Counted from the stretch's first letter, positions 34,101-45,788 are shown. The stretch is 64,000 bases of DNA from Rebecca billardiae RCC1528 (GCA_965240325.2 OZ251233.1:1674001-1738000), one strand, 5' to 3'. Notes: generated by a model not told the origin, from the sequence alone. Numbers and translations are program-made.

Positions 34101-34659
34101 CGTCGCGTGCGATGGCGCTTCCCGCCCGCGAGACACCTCGTGATGAGGGCCTTTCCGCACCGAGCCCGACGCGCGGCGGTGGATCGCGCGAGGTGGTTGT
34201 CGAGCGCAGCGCTTGCTACTATGACCCGTGCGAGCGTTCGACGTGCAAGTCGGGCGAGGACCGCCCCAGGTCGCACGATCGTGTCGACGCGCCGAGCGTA
34301 CCTCCAGACGCGTCGACTTTGGCCCTCGTTTGACCTGCACGCGAGACGACGAGGGCAGCAATCGCGAATCGGGCGAAAAACCCCCTCGGGAGTCCTCGCG
34401 CGATGTCCGCGCCGGCGTTGGATTTGGCGCGCGCCGCCCATGCGCTCCGCGCCATCGGGGAGATGTTTTCGGCTGAGCGTCCCCAGTGGGAGCTGCGAGG
34501 GCGCCCGGTAGTGAGCGAAGCGATTTCCTTTTCTCTGCGAGGCGATTTTCTTTTTCCTTTTTCTTTTTCTTATCTTTTCCCCGGGCACTACAAGGGGCGG
34601 ACCTACCCGTACGGCCCGCCATATATCGGCTCTGAAGTCATTAGTCAATAGCGTCTTAA

Positions 34660-36011
34660 CCCCTATTGTGGAACGGACCCCTATTGTGGAACGGCGCCAG
34701 TTTTTCCTATGTAGAGCTCGGATGTCGCGGAGGCGATGAGATCGGCGGCTACCGCCGTGTGCGCCTGGCCAAGGCGCGTCCAACGAGCCCAAGAACGTCG
34801 CCATAGCCCCACCCCAGCGCCGTCCGCTGCCGATCGTTTGCTGGAGTCAGAGCTGAGAATCTGGTGTGAAAAAATGGTTTTCGGCTCCTGTAGGCCGAAG
34901 CTTCGGCTGGGAGGGCGCGCACGGTATTTTTGGGAGCTCCCCGAAAGCAGCCCGGGCAGGGAATCAAGCCGGCTTGCCGCTGCCGCACTCGTGGATGGAG
35001 CGCGAGTGACACGAATTGGGTCAGGTCAGCATGGCTGATTCCTGGGTTGGAGGGTCGAGGACGCCCCGCCGCGGCGGGGGGCGGTGCGGCGGCGCGAGCT
35101 GACTGGTGGCGATGATGAACGCGTAGCCGAAGGTGCCGGACCGTCAGGCGACGCCCAACCCCGCAAAGCAGCTTCATCGCCTGCCGACCGCGCGAGAGCC
35201 GCGCCGCGTTAAGCGGCTGGGCGCGAGTGGACTACGACCCGCCGGATGCAGCCATCAGGGACTGTGTGTCGAGCGGGGAGCTGGCGTGAGGGCACAGCTG
35301 TCGCCGACTTCGGCTCATATGCCGTGACAACGGGCCACGCTCTGTCGGATGGTGAAGGACCCGACCAGCCCGTCGAGGCCGCTGGGGCTGAAGTCGCGGC
35401 TGAGCGGCTGTGACGGTCGAGCAGATGCACACCGACCAGGTCGTGGAGATAGCGCTGCTCGGCTTCGCGCCGACCACGCGGCAGGTCTGCATCGATGCGG
35501 CGCTTCTCTTCCTGCGTAGCGGCGCGCCCTTCTCGACGCTCTCCAGCATGCCCTGGAAGCGGTGGTGTCGGCGGCGGCTCAGGCGCCACGCGAAGGCGAG
35601 CGAGCGTCGATGACGGACACACTCGTCGACCGCCACTCATCGTGGAGAGGGTTCGCGCGGGCAAGACGTGCCCCCCGGCGGCTGCGGGGTCGAGGGCGGG
35701 TGCCCACACCACCAGCGCGCCGGCGAGCGCCAGTGGGCCGACTGCGAACGCTCAGGAGCCAGCAGTGGCACCGTCCTGAGCGAGGAACCAAAATCGTTCC
35801 ACAATAGGGGTCAGTCGACCCGTCGACGCACCCCGCGGGCGCGCGCGCGCGCGCGCGCGCGCGCGGGCGAGTTCCGAGTTGCGCACCCTCAAGGGTGTAT
35901 GGTCCCTTCGGTAGGACCCATGGCCAGCACCTGACACCTTTAAGATCGCTCGCCGAGCCGCACTACCTCGCCCTAGGGGCGGAAAACCCGAAAATCGTTC
36001 CACAATAGGGG
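34660..36011. mobile_element. TTAA-flanked piggyBac-like non-autonomous element (nested)
   Basis: Both ends read CCCCTATTGTGGAACG inward (16-bp inverted repeats) and are bordered by TTAA (34656-34659 and 36012-36015), the hallmark target duplication of piggyBac-type transposons with CCC termini. A second copy of the terminal motif follows directly at the left end (34677-34694), and another internal copy lies near the right end (about 35790-35808), both in the same orientation as their end. The element is 1352 bp. The interior has no convincing transposase. It includes a (GC)n run at 35842-35864. It sits within the larger element at 32734-36149, so it inserted later. Confidence 0.82.
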
Positions 36012-36170
36012 TTAAGACGTTAGTCATCATCTAGGCATCCATTGAAGTCCTCCTGACCCTGATCACTCACCCTGTGCAGTTTTCACGAGTGACTTCATGA
36101 AGGAGCTCACAGTGCCCGTCTCTGGCAGGGGTCAACCGAAGCCAGAGCCGTCTACTACGTACGAGTACGA

Positions 36171-37661
36171 CTACGAGTAGCCTGGGAAGAAGACGTGGTG
36201 GAAGAATGTTGTGGACATCAGCGTTGGAGTGCCGCCGTGCGGCGCGCCGCACGCGTGCTCAGTGGCCACCGACTCGAGCCAACTCGTGTGCTCCTCCTCG
36301 CCGAAGCGCGGGAAATCGGCACGGCTCGCCGCCGAGCCGTGGCCAACGCTCGTTGTGCCATTCGCAGCCACGCTTGCATCGGGCGCGCTCGAGGTCGGCC
36401 CACCAGCAGCTGGCGCGCCCTCGAAGCTCGGCGAGCTGTTCGCCGCCGCGCCCTGGCCCGCGCCGAGCCTAGCCGCCACGTCCGGAGGTGCGACCAGCCT
36501 CCAGTAGAGGTGGCTCCCGTGCCGCGTCTCCGGCAGCAGGTCGGCAGTCTGGGCGGGCGGCAGCGAGATGGGATCCCCGACGAAAGGCGAGAGCCCTGGC
36601 TGTAATGCGCACCGCCCACTCCGCACGGAGGCGCCCGCCCCATCCGCAGGGGCCACAGCCTGCTGCACACGCGGATCGGGCGGCGCTCTCGAGCGCGGCG
36701 GCGAGGCGGGCGGCGCGCGATCGTGCTCGGCCACCGCCCCACCCACCGGCTGGAGCTCGCGGCTCGCAGCGCGCGCGCCGGCCTGGTCGGGCGGCACTGG
36801 CTCTTTCGGCGCGCCGCACACACGCAGGAACGCGTGCCCCCGCGCTGCCGCGCTCGCGCTGGCTGCCGCGAGAGCCGGAGGCATGGCACGTGCACCGGGC
36901 GCGGGCATGGCCGGCGGTGGCATGGGCGCTGTGGGTGTGTGCGCCACCTCGGGCGTAGTGCCCGGTGCGGAACCAGGCAGCGACGGCTTGGGCGGAGGGC
37001 AAGCCGCTGCCGTCCTGGCTGTGCCGCCTCCGCCCTGCGCTGCGCCGTCTGCCAGCCCGCTCGCACGCTGGGTGGTGCCATCCGCGTCGGTGCCTGCCAC
37101 GTCCACGTGGCTAGCGTCCACCGGCTCGGTCGCAGGCGCGTTCTCCTCCGCGTCGTCGGCGGTGAGATCGATCGTCGTCACGGGTGCGCCTGCGGCCAGT
37201 GCGCCAGCACGCATGCGCGGGGTGGGAACCGTGTTGTCATCTCTCGCAGCGCCGTGCAAAGCCACTGGAGCGACGGGCTCAGACGCGCTGCTGTTGTCGG
37301 TGGCCGCCGTGCCCCAGCACAGGTGAGAGCCAGCGCCGAAGAGGTGTATGGAGACGGTACGCAGAGACTCGGCCTCTGCATCGACCGGAAGTACCCGCGC
37401 GGCCTTTTGTGCCACCGCGGGAGCGTCTGGCGCCATGAGTTTGATGCGCGGCGAGTCCAGAGCAATGTGCTCGTCCCAACGAGATGACCATCCCTTGTAG
37501 TGCACGAGCACCGTGCGGTTCGCGAAGTCGCTGCCGATCACTTTGGCTTCGACCCAGCTTCCGTACGTGTCGAGACACAGCAGCGGCCAGAAGCTGTTGT
37601 CGGACGGGCTCACGCCCAGATCTCGTGCCCACCAGTCAAGCGGGGGGTTATCGTCCGCCAT
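36171..37661 (-). CDS. Tudor-knot/chromo-barrel protein with SUMO-interacting motif
   Basis: This 496-residue frame starts at ATG 37661. Residues 24-76 form a Tudor-knot/chromo-barrel-like domain: WPLLCLDTYGSWVEAKVIG, then VLVHYKGWSSRWDEHI and SPRIKL, as found in MRG, MYST and PHF20-type chromatin proteins that read methylated histones or bind nucleic acid. At about 158-170, VTTIDLTADDAEEN is a good SUMO-interacting motif with an acidic flank. The rest is Pro/Ala/Gly-rich and probably disordered. A role as a nuclear chromatin adaptor is inferred. The stop codon lies 22 bp from the right end of the 3.4-kb transposon, so the transposon lies in or near its 3' UTR. Confidence 0.75.
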   Translation of the reverse strand: MADDNPPLDWWARDLGVSPSDNSFWPLLCLDTYGSWVEAKVIGSDFANRTVLVHYKGWSSRWDEHIALDSPRIKLMAPDAPAVAQKAARVLPVDAEAESLRTVSIHLFGAGSHLCWGTAATDNSSASEPVAPVALHGAARDDNTVPTPRMRAGALAAGAPVTTIDLTADDAEENAPATEPVDASHVDVAGTDADGTTQRASGLADGAAQGGGGTARTAAACPPPKPSLPGSAPGTTPEVAHTPTAPMPPPAMPAPGARAMPPALAAASASAAARGHAFLRVCGAPKEPVPPDQAGARAASRELQPVGGAVAEHDRAPPASPPRSRAPPDPRVQQAVAPADGAGASVRSGRCALQPGLSPFVGDPISLPPAQTADLLPETRHGSHLYWRLVAPPDVAARLGAGQGAAANSSPSFEGAPAAGGPTSSAPDASVAANGTTSVGHGSAASRADFPRFGEEEHTSWLESVATEHACGAPHGGTPTLMSTTFFHHVFFPGYS

Positions 37662-38002
37662 GTTGCTACGGTCGACCGAGTGCACGTAGCCCGCTCGACC
37701 TCGAACGAGTCGTCAGCCAGCAGCCGTCACCAAACGCGCGCGGCGGCGCTGCTCGCGGCCGACACCCACCCAGGCGAGGCCTAGCGGCTAGCCGCGGCTC
37801 GTCTCGGGTGCGTTGCTTCGAACCCGGCTACTACCAGTAGGTAGCAGGCTGCTGCGGCGGCGGGCAATAATTGAATGCACCGGATGCGGACGAAACGGTA
37901 CGAATCCGATGAAAGACGAGGCACTTTTGTTCTTGTAAATGGTTTTACCCGCTACTATCGGATCTCCACGGGACCTGCAGCTTGCTCGCCGTGGACAGCT
38001 GC
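37662..38002. other. spacer upstream of the Tudor-knot gene
   Basis: 341 bp with no gene recognised. It is likely the promoter of the Tudor-knot gene and the 3' end of the next minus-strand gene. Confidence 0.5.
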
Positions 38003-38659
38003 TCACGCGCCTACGCCCACGCCTAGCGGCTGACAGCAGCGCTTCCACCAGGCCTGGGCCCAACCGGCCTTGGAGACCAGCACTGCGACGATCCACGCCA
38101 CCGCTGAGGCAACCCACGGCACGAGCCGCGCCCGCGCCTGACGTGCGCGCAGCTCTTTCAGCTCTGACTTGAGCGCAAGCTCGCGCTCCGCCCAGCTGTC
38201 TTGATGATCGTTCAGGACAGCTTCGAGCACGCGCACGCGCTCGTCAGCCTCGCGACGCAGCCGCTGCTCGAGTGCGCGCCCATTCGCCTCAAGCGAGGCG
38301 ATGCGCGCCTCTGCTGCAGATGCACGCGCCTCGGCGCGATTGAGCTCAGATAGCCGCGCGGTGAGCGCGGCGTCTTTCGCGCGCAGCTCCTCCTCGAGGC
38401 GCTCGGCCATGCCCACCTTGAGCATCTGCCGAAACGCGCCGAAGGATTCTTCGCGTGCTCGAGAGAGCTCAGCGCGCATCGCTTCGCGGCTGGCGCCGGC
38501 GTCAGCAGGTGATGACGCCAACACCACGGATCGTGGCATTCGAGTGCGATGAGCTGTGCGCATGAGTGGGGCGCCCCGCCGCGCCGCGTGCGCACCCTGA
38601 GCGAGCCAGCTCAACGCGATACACGCCGCCGCCAACCATGATGCAGCTGATGAGCCCAT
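38003..38659 (-). CDS. coiled-coil, tail-anchored protein with plastid-type bipartite leader
   Basis: From ATG 38659 the frame encodes 218 residues. Residues 1-25 are a strong signal peptide ending WLAQGAHA, immediately followed by ARRGAPLMRTAHRTR, a basic Ser/Ala-type stretch. This signal-plus-transit arrangement fits import into a secondary plastid. Residues about 60-180 are a charged coiled coil (AERLEEELRAKDAALTARL), then a C-terminal membrane helix (LVPWVASAVAWIVAVLVS) and a short tail. There is no enzymatic motif. Thylakoid or envelope localisation is inferred. It is head-to-head with the sulfotransferase at 38975, about 315 bp apart. Confidence 0.7.
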   Translation of the reverse strand: MGSSAASWLAAACIALSWLAQGAHAARRGAPLMRTAHRTRMPRSVVLASSPADAGASREAMRAELSRAREESFGAFRQMLKVGMAERLEEELRAKDAALTARLSELNRAEARASAAEARIASLEANGRALEQRLRREADERVRVLEAVLNDHQDSWAERELALKSELKELRARQARARLVPWVASAVAWIVAVLVSKAGWAQAWWKRCCQPLGVGVGA

Positions 38660-38974
38660 GAGCTGCTCGGCGATCGCGAATGACTGCGTGAATCTCCACG
38701 GCCGGCGCAGCGCAACCCCGCCACCCCGGACTTTCACGCGCCAACGCGCGACTCCCCTTGGCCAGTCCGCCGCCAGGCCTGCCCGGCCGGGCGGCGGCCC
38801 CCGGACCGTGCAGATTTGTTATTTCGCCGCCAACATGCGCCGATGCTCGGTGCATTGGGCAGCCACTGAAGGCTCGAAGGCGAGAGGCAGGGCGCGAGGT
38901 GCGCGGGCGCGCGCACCATCGAGCAAGTGCGGCGTCGCTTGGTGTGGCACACTCCAAAGAGTGGCAAGGGAGCG

Positions 38975-40534
38975 ATGCACATGGCGTTGCGCCTCGCGCT
39001 CTCCGCTGTGTTCTCCGCCGTGGCCGTCGCCGGCGTGTCCGTGGAAGTGCCGCTCAAGTACCGTCCTCTGCGCGTGCCGCGAGGCCAGCCGGGGCCCAAG
39101 CTCGTCGCCGTGCTGCACCCGGGGACATTCAAGACAGGGAGCTCGACGATTCAGGACGCGATCATCTCGCGCACGGAGGTGAACAAAACCGCCATCGCCC
39201 GCCTCCTCGCGGGCGAGGGACTGCGCGCCAGTGCCGGCCCGGCGGTCGTGCTGCCGCGCATCCCTGGCACGTGGACTGGTCCGCTCAACCACGCGAACCT
39301 CGCGGTGTACCTGCAGTACAAGGTGCCTGAGAGCTCGTGGACGACGCTGACCGACTTTCTCGCGTCGGCCTCGCGCAACTGGTCGCACGTGCTCATCTCG
39401 TCCGAGTTCCTCGCGCAGCCGGGCGTGCCGAACGCGCCGCTGATCAACGCGCTCCAGCCGACGTGGAGCGTGCGCGTCGTGCTCGTGTACCGCCGCTTCT
39501 TCTCGTGGCTGGTCTCGGTGCACTACCAGAAGTACAAGTTCCGCAAGCGCATCGGCACGCGCGCGGGGGACTACCGCTCGCTCGTCGAGTTCCTCTCGAT
39601 CGAGCACATGCGCAACGAGTCGCGCGGCGTGTGGTCGGGCGCCGCCTTTGACCGCTACACCCAGTTCCCGGGCGTGACGGTGCAGCTGCTCAACATGCAC
39701 GACACCTCGCACCGCAGCGGCTCGCTGATCGCCGCGTTCGTGTGCGACTACCTGCCCGGGCCCGGCGCGGAGCAGGCGTGCCGCTGGCTCACGCAGACCA
39801 CCAACGGCAAGAAGGTCGCGACCCTCAAGGCGAACACCGGCGGCGCGGGCAACCACATCCACCTCGTGGAGCTCGCGTTTGCCGCCACGCGCCGCGGCGC
39901 GCTGCCGCCGTACGCGTACAACCTGACGTCGTCGCACGTGGTGGCGCACCTCAAGCGCCACCTGGTGAACGCGACGCTCCCGACGGTGTGCATCACGCAG
40001 GCGCAGCGCGAGTTCCTGTGGGAGCTCTCCAAGTCGGAGGAGGCGCGGCTGCTCCCGCACTGGCACGACCCGCTCGACATGCGCGCCGCCTTCAACGCCG
40101 ACGTCGGGCGCAAGAAGTTCTGCTCGGTCGACGCGACGGCGGCGCTGGCGAACGAGACCATCTTGCGCGTGGTGGAGACCGTGCCGCGCCCTCGCCGCCG
40201 CCGGCGCGTCAACGGCACGCTCACGACCGCGAACGGCACGGCGTACCTCGCTGCTCGAGGCCCGGTGGAGCGCGCGCGAGAGCGGCGCTCGCGAGCGAGC
40301 ATCCTGGCCGCGCACGGCGCAAACCTGAGCGAAGCCACGGGCTCGCGTGGTCTGGCTGAGATCGAGCGCGCGCTGACGCTGCTCGGTGTGGGCGCAGACT
40401 CGCCGGTGGAAGATGTCAACGCGACGGCCGAGAACAGCGCCGGCGGCCGAGGGAGCCTCGGCACCACGGCGTGGCATTGGCTGAGTGACGTGCTGCGCTC
40501 GATCGAGGGCTGGAGCGCGCGCCTGCTGCAGTGA
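38975..40534 (+). CDS. Golgi-type sulfotransferase-like protein
   Basis: The 519-residue product from ATG 38975 (ATG 38981 also possible) has a signal-anchor (residues 4-24). HPGTFKTGSSTIQ (48-60) matches the 5'-phosphosulfate-binding P-loop, with Lys53 in the PAPS-binding position. VVLVYRRFFSWLVSVHYQ (168-185) is in the place of the 3'-phosphate-binding Arg/Ser motif. At least eight N-glycosylation sequons (NKT, NWS, NES, NLT, NAT, NET, NGT, NLS) support a luminal domain. It would sulfate a glycan or other secretory acceptor using PAPS. A basic, Ala-rich tail follows the core. It is unrelated in detail to the sulfotransferase at 23578. No intron is seen. Confidence 0.85.
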   Translation: MHMALRLALSAVFSAVAVAGVSVEVPLKYRPLRVPRGQPGPKLVAVLHPGTFKTGSSTIQDAIISRTEVNKTAIARLLAGEGLRASAGPAVVLPRIPGTWTGPLNHANLAVYLQYKVPESSWTTLTDFLASASRNWSHVLISSEFLAQPGVPNAPLINALQPTWSVRVVLVYRRFFSWLVSVHYQKYKFRKRIGTRAGDYRSLVEFLSIEHMRNESRGVWSGAAFDRYTQFPGVTVQLLNMHDTSHRSGSLIAAFVCDYLPGPGAEQACRWLTQTTNGKKVATLKANTGGAGNHIHLVELAFAATRRGALPPYAYNLTSSHVVAHLKRHLVNATLPTVCITQAQREFLWELSKSEEARLLPHWHDPLDMRAAFNADVGRKKFCSVDATAALANETILRVVETVPRPRRRRRVNGTLTTANGTAYLAARGPVERARERRSRASILAAHGANLSEATGSRGLAEIERALTLLGVGADSPVEDVNATAENSAGGRGSLGTTAWHWLSDVLRSIEGWSARLLQ

Positions 40535-40893
40535 GTCTCAGCCAGCCTTGCAGCAGCTAGGTCTTCACGTTTGACAAAGCGAGACACTGATGATCATAGA
40601 TAGATGAGTGCGCGGATGACGGCGGTTCCTTCGTTCGCGGCCGATGGGCGTTGACCGCCTGTCGTCGGCGGCCCCCACGCAGGCCGCACAGTGACCCTGC
40701 ACATGGCACTATTGGCAGCCAAGGTCATCGCTGCAGCGCTTGTGCATCGTCTTCGGTCTTGCAGTGGCGGTGGCAGCCATCGCTCGGCCGTGCCTCGGCT
40801 GGACGTGAGTGCCACGCTCGAGAGTGCACGCTCGGCCTCTGCGGCCGCAGGACGGTCCCGTGGCGAGGGCCAGCCGCGTGTGCTGGCCCTACC
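40535..40893. other. spacer before the small membrane-protein gene
   Basis: About 360 bp in which no coding feature is supported. It probably holds the promoter and 5' UTR of the gene at 40894. Confidence 0.45.
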
Positions 40894-41381
40894 ATGGGCA
40901 GTCCCAGCCTTAGTGCAACACCCGCCGTGCTTGTTGGCGTGTGCATCGCCGCTGTGCTCGCCGCGGCGTTGCTTGGATGCTGCGTGTACCGAGGAGTGCA
41001 TTGGTGGCGAGGCCGGAGGAGATTGGACACGCAGAAGCGGCTCGCGGACATCGAGCTCGAGTTTGCGACCGACGATGACGACGACGAGCTTCTCCAGTGC
41101 GTGCGTGCGTCCCGCTTCGCGCCGACCCAACCCCACACCTTCTCACCCGTGTACCCAACGCGCGCATGCCGCTGTCGTCGCGCAGTGCCGGGGTGGCGAT
41201 AGATGACGAATGGAGCTGTATCGACACTCGAGCTGAGGAGTCGTCAGCGCCGACGCCGCTTCCCGCCACTGGACGGAAGTTCTCTGCGTTGCCGACCGCA
41301 GGAAGTGATGATGGCAACAGCGATGTGCCACACAGCCGAGCGTCTGCGCCGGCCTCCAACTCGGCGACCCCAACCCGCTGA
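40894..41381 (+). CDS. small single-pass membrane protein (2 exons)
   Basis: ATG 40894 has a favourable context (ACCATGG). Exon 1 encodes a short Ser-rich N-terminus, a membrane helix (VLVGVCIAAVLAAALLGCCV), a basic stop-transfer segment (RGVHWWRGRRR) and an acidic stretch ending DDDDDELL. A GT-AG intron at 41097-41185 (89 bp, GTGCGT...GTCGCGCAG) joins in phase to exon 2, which encodes AGVAIDDEWSCIDTR and a Ser/Pro-rich tail, for about 132 residues in total. It resembles a type III membrane adaptor with a cytosolic acidic tail. No family is recognised. The coding call depends on the splice fitting. Confidence 0.5.
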
Positions 41382-43167
<1,786 letters not shown>

Positions 43168-43223
43168 TGCATGCAGCGATCGGGAGGGATCGTACGCGCG
43201 GCGCTTTCTCATCGATCGCGCCG

Positions 43224-45788
43224 ATGAGCACGAGCGGCCGGTACTACGGCTCGGTCGACGTTGGGAGCCTCAACGACAAGGGGATTCAGCAGCGTTGGCT
43301 CGCGCAATCGGCGAGCAAGCTGGCGGCGCTTCCGGCGGGGCAAGGTGCTACGATGTCCGCACTGAACGGCATCATCGTGACGCACGGCCCGAACGCGGAG
43401 CACCGCATCAACACGCTCGAGGAGTACAACTCGACGTGGGAGACATTCAACCCATCCGCTGCCAAGATGATCAAGGTCAGTGCCGAGCGGATGGACCTGG
43501 CGCGTGAGAACTACGCGCTGCAGCAGCGGCTGCTCGACCATCGCCACGAGCACGAGCGCCGCGAGCACGCCGAGCGCCGGGCCGCGGCGGAACGCGCGGC
43601 GGCGGCGGCGGCGGGGGCGAGGCAGGCGCCAAGCTACGCGCAGGCTGCCTCGGCGGGCGCGGGGAGTGGTTTAGCCACTCCGGGTGGCCCGACGGCGACC
43701 GGACCGGGTTCAGGTCCGGCGGCGGGCGGCGGATCCGGAATTTCTCCGGGTCCGGCGGCCGGCACACCCGGTCCGGGTGTGGGCACAGGCGGCGCTGCAG
43801 GTGCGCCGGCTGGGACTGACGGCGCGACGCCTGCGGGCGGCGCCGGCGTCGGCGCGGCGCCTACGGGCGGCGCCGGCGGGATCGGTGGCGCGGCGCCCGC
43901 GGGTGGCGCTGCCGTGACGCTCGATCCGCGCGCGCGCGAGCTCTACCGCCGCGAGCGCGAGACCGAGGAGCAGATGCATGAGCGGCAGGCGAGCGAGCAT
44001 GCTATGCTGGACATCAAGCTCCGACAGAGCGTGTTGGAGGCAGCGCCGGACGGCGACGAGGCGGACCCCGCCAAGTACGCCGGGGCGCAGTACGAGAAAG
44101 GGACGGCTTTCTTACGCACCGAGCTGCGGTCGTGGGTGACGGAGGCTGCGTGGCAGCACATCAACCGCCTCATGGAGACGCAGCCGGAGGTGCAGGAGGA
44201 GCGCGCGCGCCGGGGCGCACTTACGCCGGGGCGCGAGTTTCTGTACCTGTGGAAGACGATCCTGCGCATGCGCAAGCCCGACGACATGCGGAAGTACATG
44301 TCGGTGCGGGCACGCTGGCACCGGACGGTCCTGCCGGATTGCGGCAAGGACGGCGTCGGCGCCCTCGAGCTCTTCCAGGTGCTACAGCACAACCACGTGC
44401 TGCTGCAGGAGCTGAGTGACGCAGCGCCAGCGGCGGAGATGCTTGCGCGGCTCATCGAGTTCATTCCGTCGGTGGGCGCGGGCATCGAGATGCGGACGCG
44501 GTACGAGTCGAAGGACTACAGGACCGTGACGAACTTCGACGTGCAGGAGCTCGTGCACGAGCTCAACGGCAAGTTCGAGGACTGGGACTTCTCCAAGGGC
44601 AAGCGGGTTGACCGCGGCGGCCCTGGGCGCCCAGGGGCGGGTGGCCGCACGCCAGGAGGCGGCGGCGCTACCCGCGCGCACCCAATCGACGGGCTCCGCC
44701 TGGCGCAGGCGGCGGCGGCGTCGGCGGGTGGCGGCGGCGGCGACACGACGTCGCCGGCTGGCCGTGGTGGCGGCGGCGGAGGTCGTGGCGGTGGCGGCGG
44801 CGGCACTGGCCGCGGCGCCGGCCGCGGAGGCCAGGACGACTCCGACGACGCGCACGGGCCGCGCTGCTACAAGTGCGGCGCCGTGGGGCATATCAAGCGT
44901 TATTGCCCGCAGGTGACGCAGGCTGATCGCGACTCGAACGCTGGCGATGACGCGGCGTCGACGCGGTCGGATCGCAGCCGTGGCTCACATCGGAGCGGCG
45001 GTGGCGGTGGCGGCGGCGGTGCGGGGGGCAGCACCCGCGCCGTGGTCGGGAATGGCAACGGCGGCGGCACGGTCCGCACGCAGGTCGCGTTCGCACCCGA
45101 GCAGGGTGACGAGCCCGACGGCGCCGTTGGTGGCGACGGTGACGCTGACGCCGGAGACGGCGGCGGCGCCGGCGCCGGACTCGGCTTGGCGCCTATTGGC
45201 GCGGCTATCGGCGGCAGGGCGCAGCGCGACGAGGACATCGAGATCGTCGCGGCGCGGGCGGCCGAGGCACGCGTGGCGCCGCCGGAGGACAACACGCGGG
45301 CGTTGGTGTTTGACACTGGCGCACGGAAGAACATCGCCATGGCCGAGGATTTGACGAATCTTACCCCGGTGGACGGCGCATGTCAGATCGAGTGGGGGAA
45401 CGGTGCGCGGGAGCGGGTCACTCACCGCGGGACCCTGGTGGTCAAGCTTGCGGCGGACGACGACAGCGACAAGGTCCTCACGCTCGAGATCGAGGCGTGG
45501 GCGTCGCGGCGCGTCACGGCGCCGCTGCTGTCGGTCGAGCACTGCGCGGACGCAGGCATCGAGTTCCACTACTCGCAGCGCGGCAACACTGCGGACTTTA
45601 CGGCGCTGGGAGGCGGCGTCGTGCAGCTGCCGCGCGATTCCACGCTGCGCGCCGAGATTGTACGGCGCCAGGTGGGGCCGGACGTCGGCGATGCGCCGGC
45701 GGAGCAGCGCGCACGGCGCAGGGCGCCAGTGCGGCGCGTGGGCGCGGGGCGGGGGCGCGTTGGCGCTGCGCCGCCCCCAAACGCCTAA
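43224..45788 (+). CDS. gag: copia Gag-protease
   Basis: The frame starts at ATG 43224 (MSTSGRYYGS) or, less likely, at ATG 43167, which overlaps the last LTR base. About 854 residues. The N-terminal capsid region ends in the zinc knuckle CYKCGAVGHIKRYC (44866-44907), which packages RNA. Long Gly/Ala-rich linkers flank it. The aspartic protease is at the C-terminus with active site FDTGAR (about 45310), so protease is made in the Gag frame rather than in Pol. The frame ends TAA at 45786-45788, two codons after a slippery site. Confidence 0.92.
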   Translation: MSTSGRYYGSVDVGSLNDKGIQQRWLAQSASKLAALPAGQGATMSALNGIIVTHGPNAEHRINTLEEYNSTWETFNPSAAKMIKVSAERMDLARENYALQQRLLDHRHEHERREHAERRAAAERAAAAAAGARQAPSYAQAASAGAGSGLATPGGPTATGPGSGPAAGGGSGISPGPAAGTPGPGVGTGGAAGAPAGTDGATPAGGAGVGAAPTGGAGGIGGAAPAGGAAVTLDPRARELYRRERETEEQMHERQASEHAMLDIKLRQSVLEAAPDGDEADPAKYAGAQYEKGTAFLRTELRSWVTEAAWQHINRLMETQPEVQEERARRGALTPGREFLYLWKTILRMRKPDDMRKYMSVRARWHRTVLPDCGKDGVGALELFQVLQHNHVLLQELSDAAPAAEMLARLIEFIPSVGAGIEMRTRYESKDYRTVTNFDVQELVHELNGKFEDWDFSKGKRVDRGGPGRPGAGGRTPGGGGATRAHPIDGLRLAQAAAASAGGGGGDTTSPAGRGGGGGGRGGGGGGTGRGAGRGGQDDSDDAHGPRCYKCGAVGHIKRYCPQVTQADRDSNAGDDAASTRSDRSRGSHRSGGGGGGGGAGGSTRAVVGNGNGGGTVRTQVAFAPEQGDEPDGAVGGDGDADAGDGGGAGAGLGLAPIGAAIGGRAQRDEDIEIVAARAAEARVAPPEDNTRALVFDTGARKNIAMAEDLTNLTPVDGACQIEWGNGARERVTHRGTLVVKLAADDDSDKVLTLEIEAWASRRVTAPLLSVEHCADAGIEFHYSQRGNTADFTALGGGVVQLPRDSTLRAEIVRRQVGPDVGDAPAEQRARRRAPVRRVGAGRGRVGAAPPPNA
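45776..45782 (+). promoter_or_regulatory. -1 ribosomal frameshift site CCCAAAC
   Basis: CCCAAAC is a canonical X-XXY-YYZ heptamer, read in the Gag frame as C CCA AAC. A slip of one base back places ribosomes in the frame that is open to 49090. It lies four bases before the Gag stop codon. A downstream pseudoknot was not established. Confidence 0.85.

Larger units (their letters stand above)
32734..36149. mobile_element. 3.4-kb DNA transposon with 28-bp TIRs and 4-bp TSD
   Basis: The terminal inverted repeats are 28 bp with one mismatch: GGCTCTGGCT...CCCCTGCCAG at 32734-32761 and its complement at 36122-36149. They are flanked by the perfect 4-bp duplication GTCT (32730-32733 and 36150-36153). 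The ends match the 477-bp element at 20147, and an internal inverted pair around CAGACTCTATTTT (32920-33065) resembles that element's core. The interior holds broken minus-strand coding remnants and the nested TTAA element at 34660-36011. Superfamilies with 4-bp duplications include Sola and Ginger; none can be assigned without a transposase. The right end lies in the 3' flank of the Tudor-knot gene. Confidence 0.85.

Noticed and set aside
37790-37830. Possible tRNA T-loop (GGGTTCGAAGC on the minus strand)
   Set aside because: The flanking five bases do not pair into a T-stem and no acceptor or D-arm could be built. No tRNA is supported in the window by eye.
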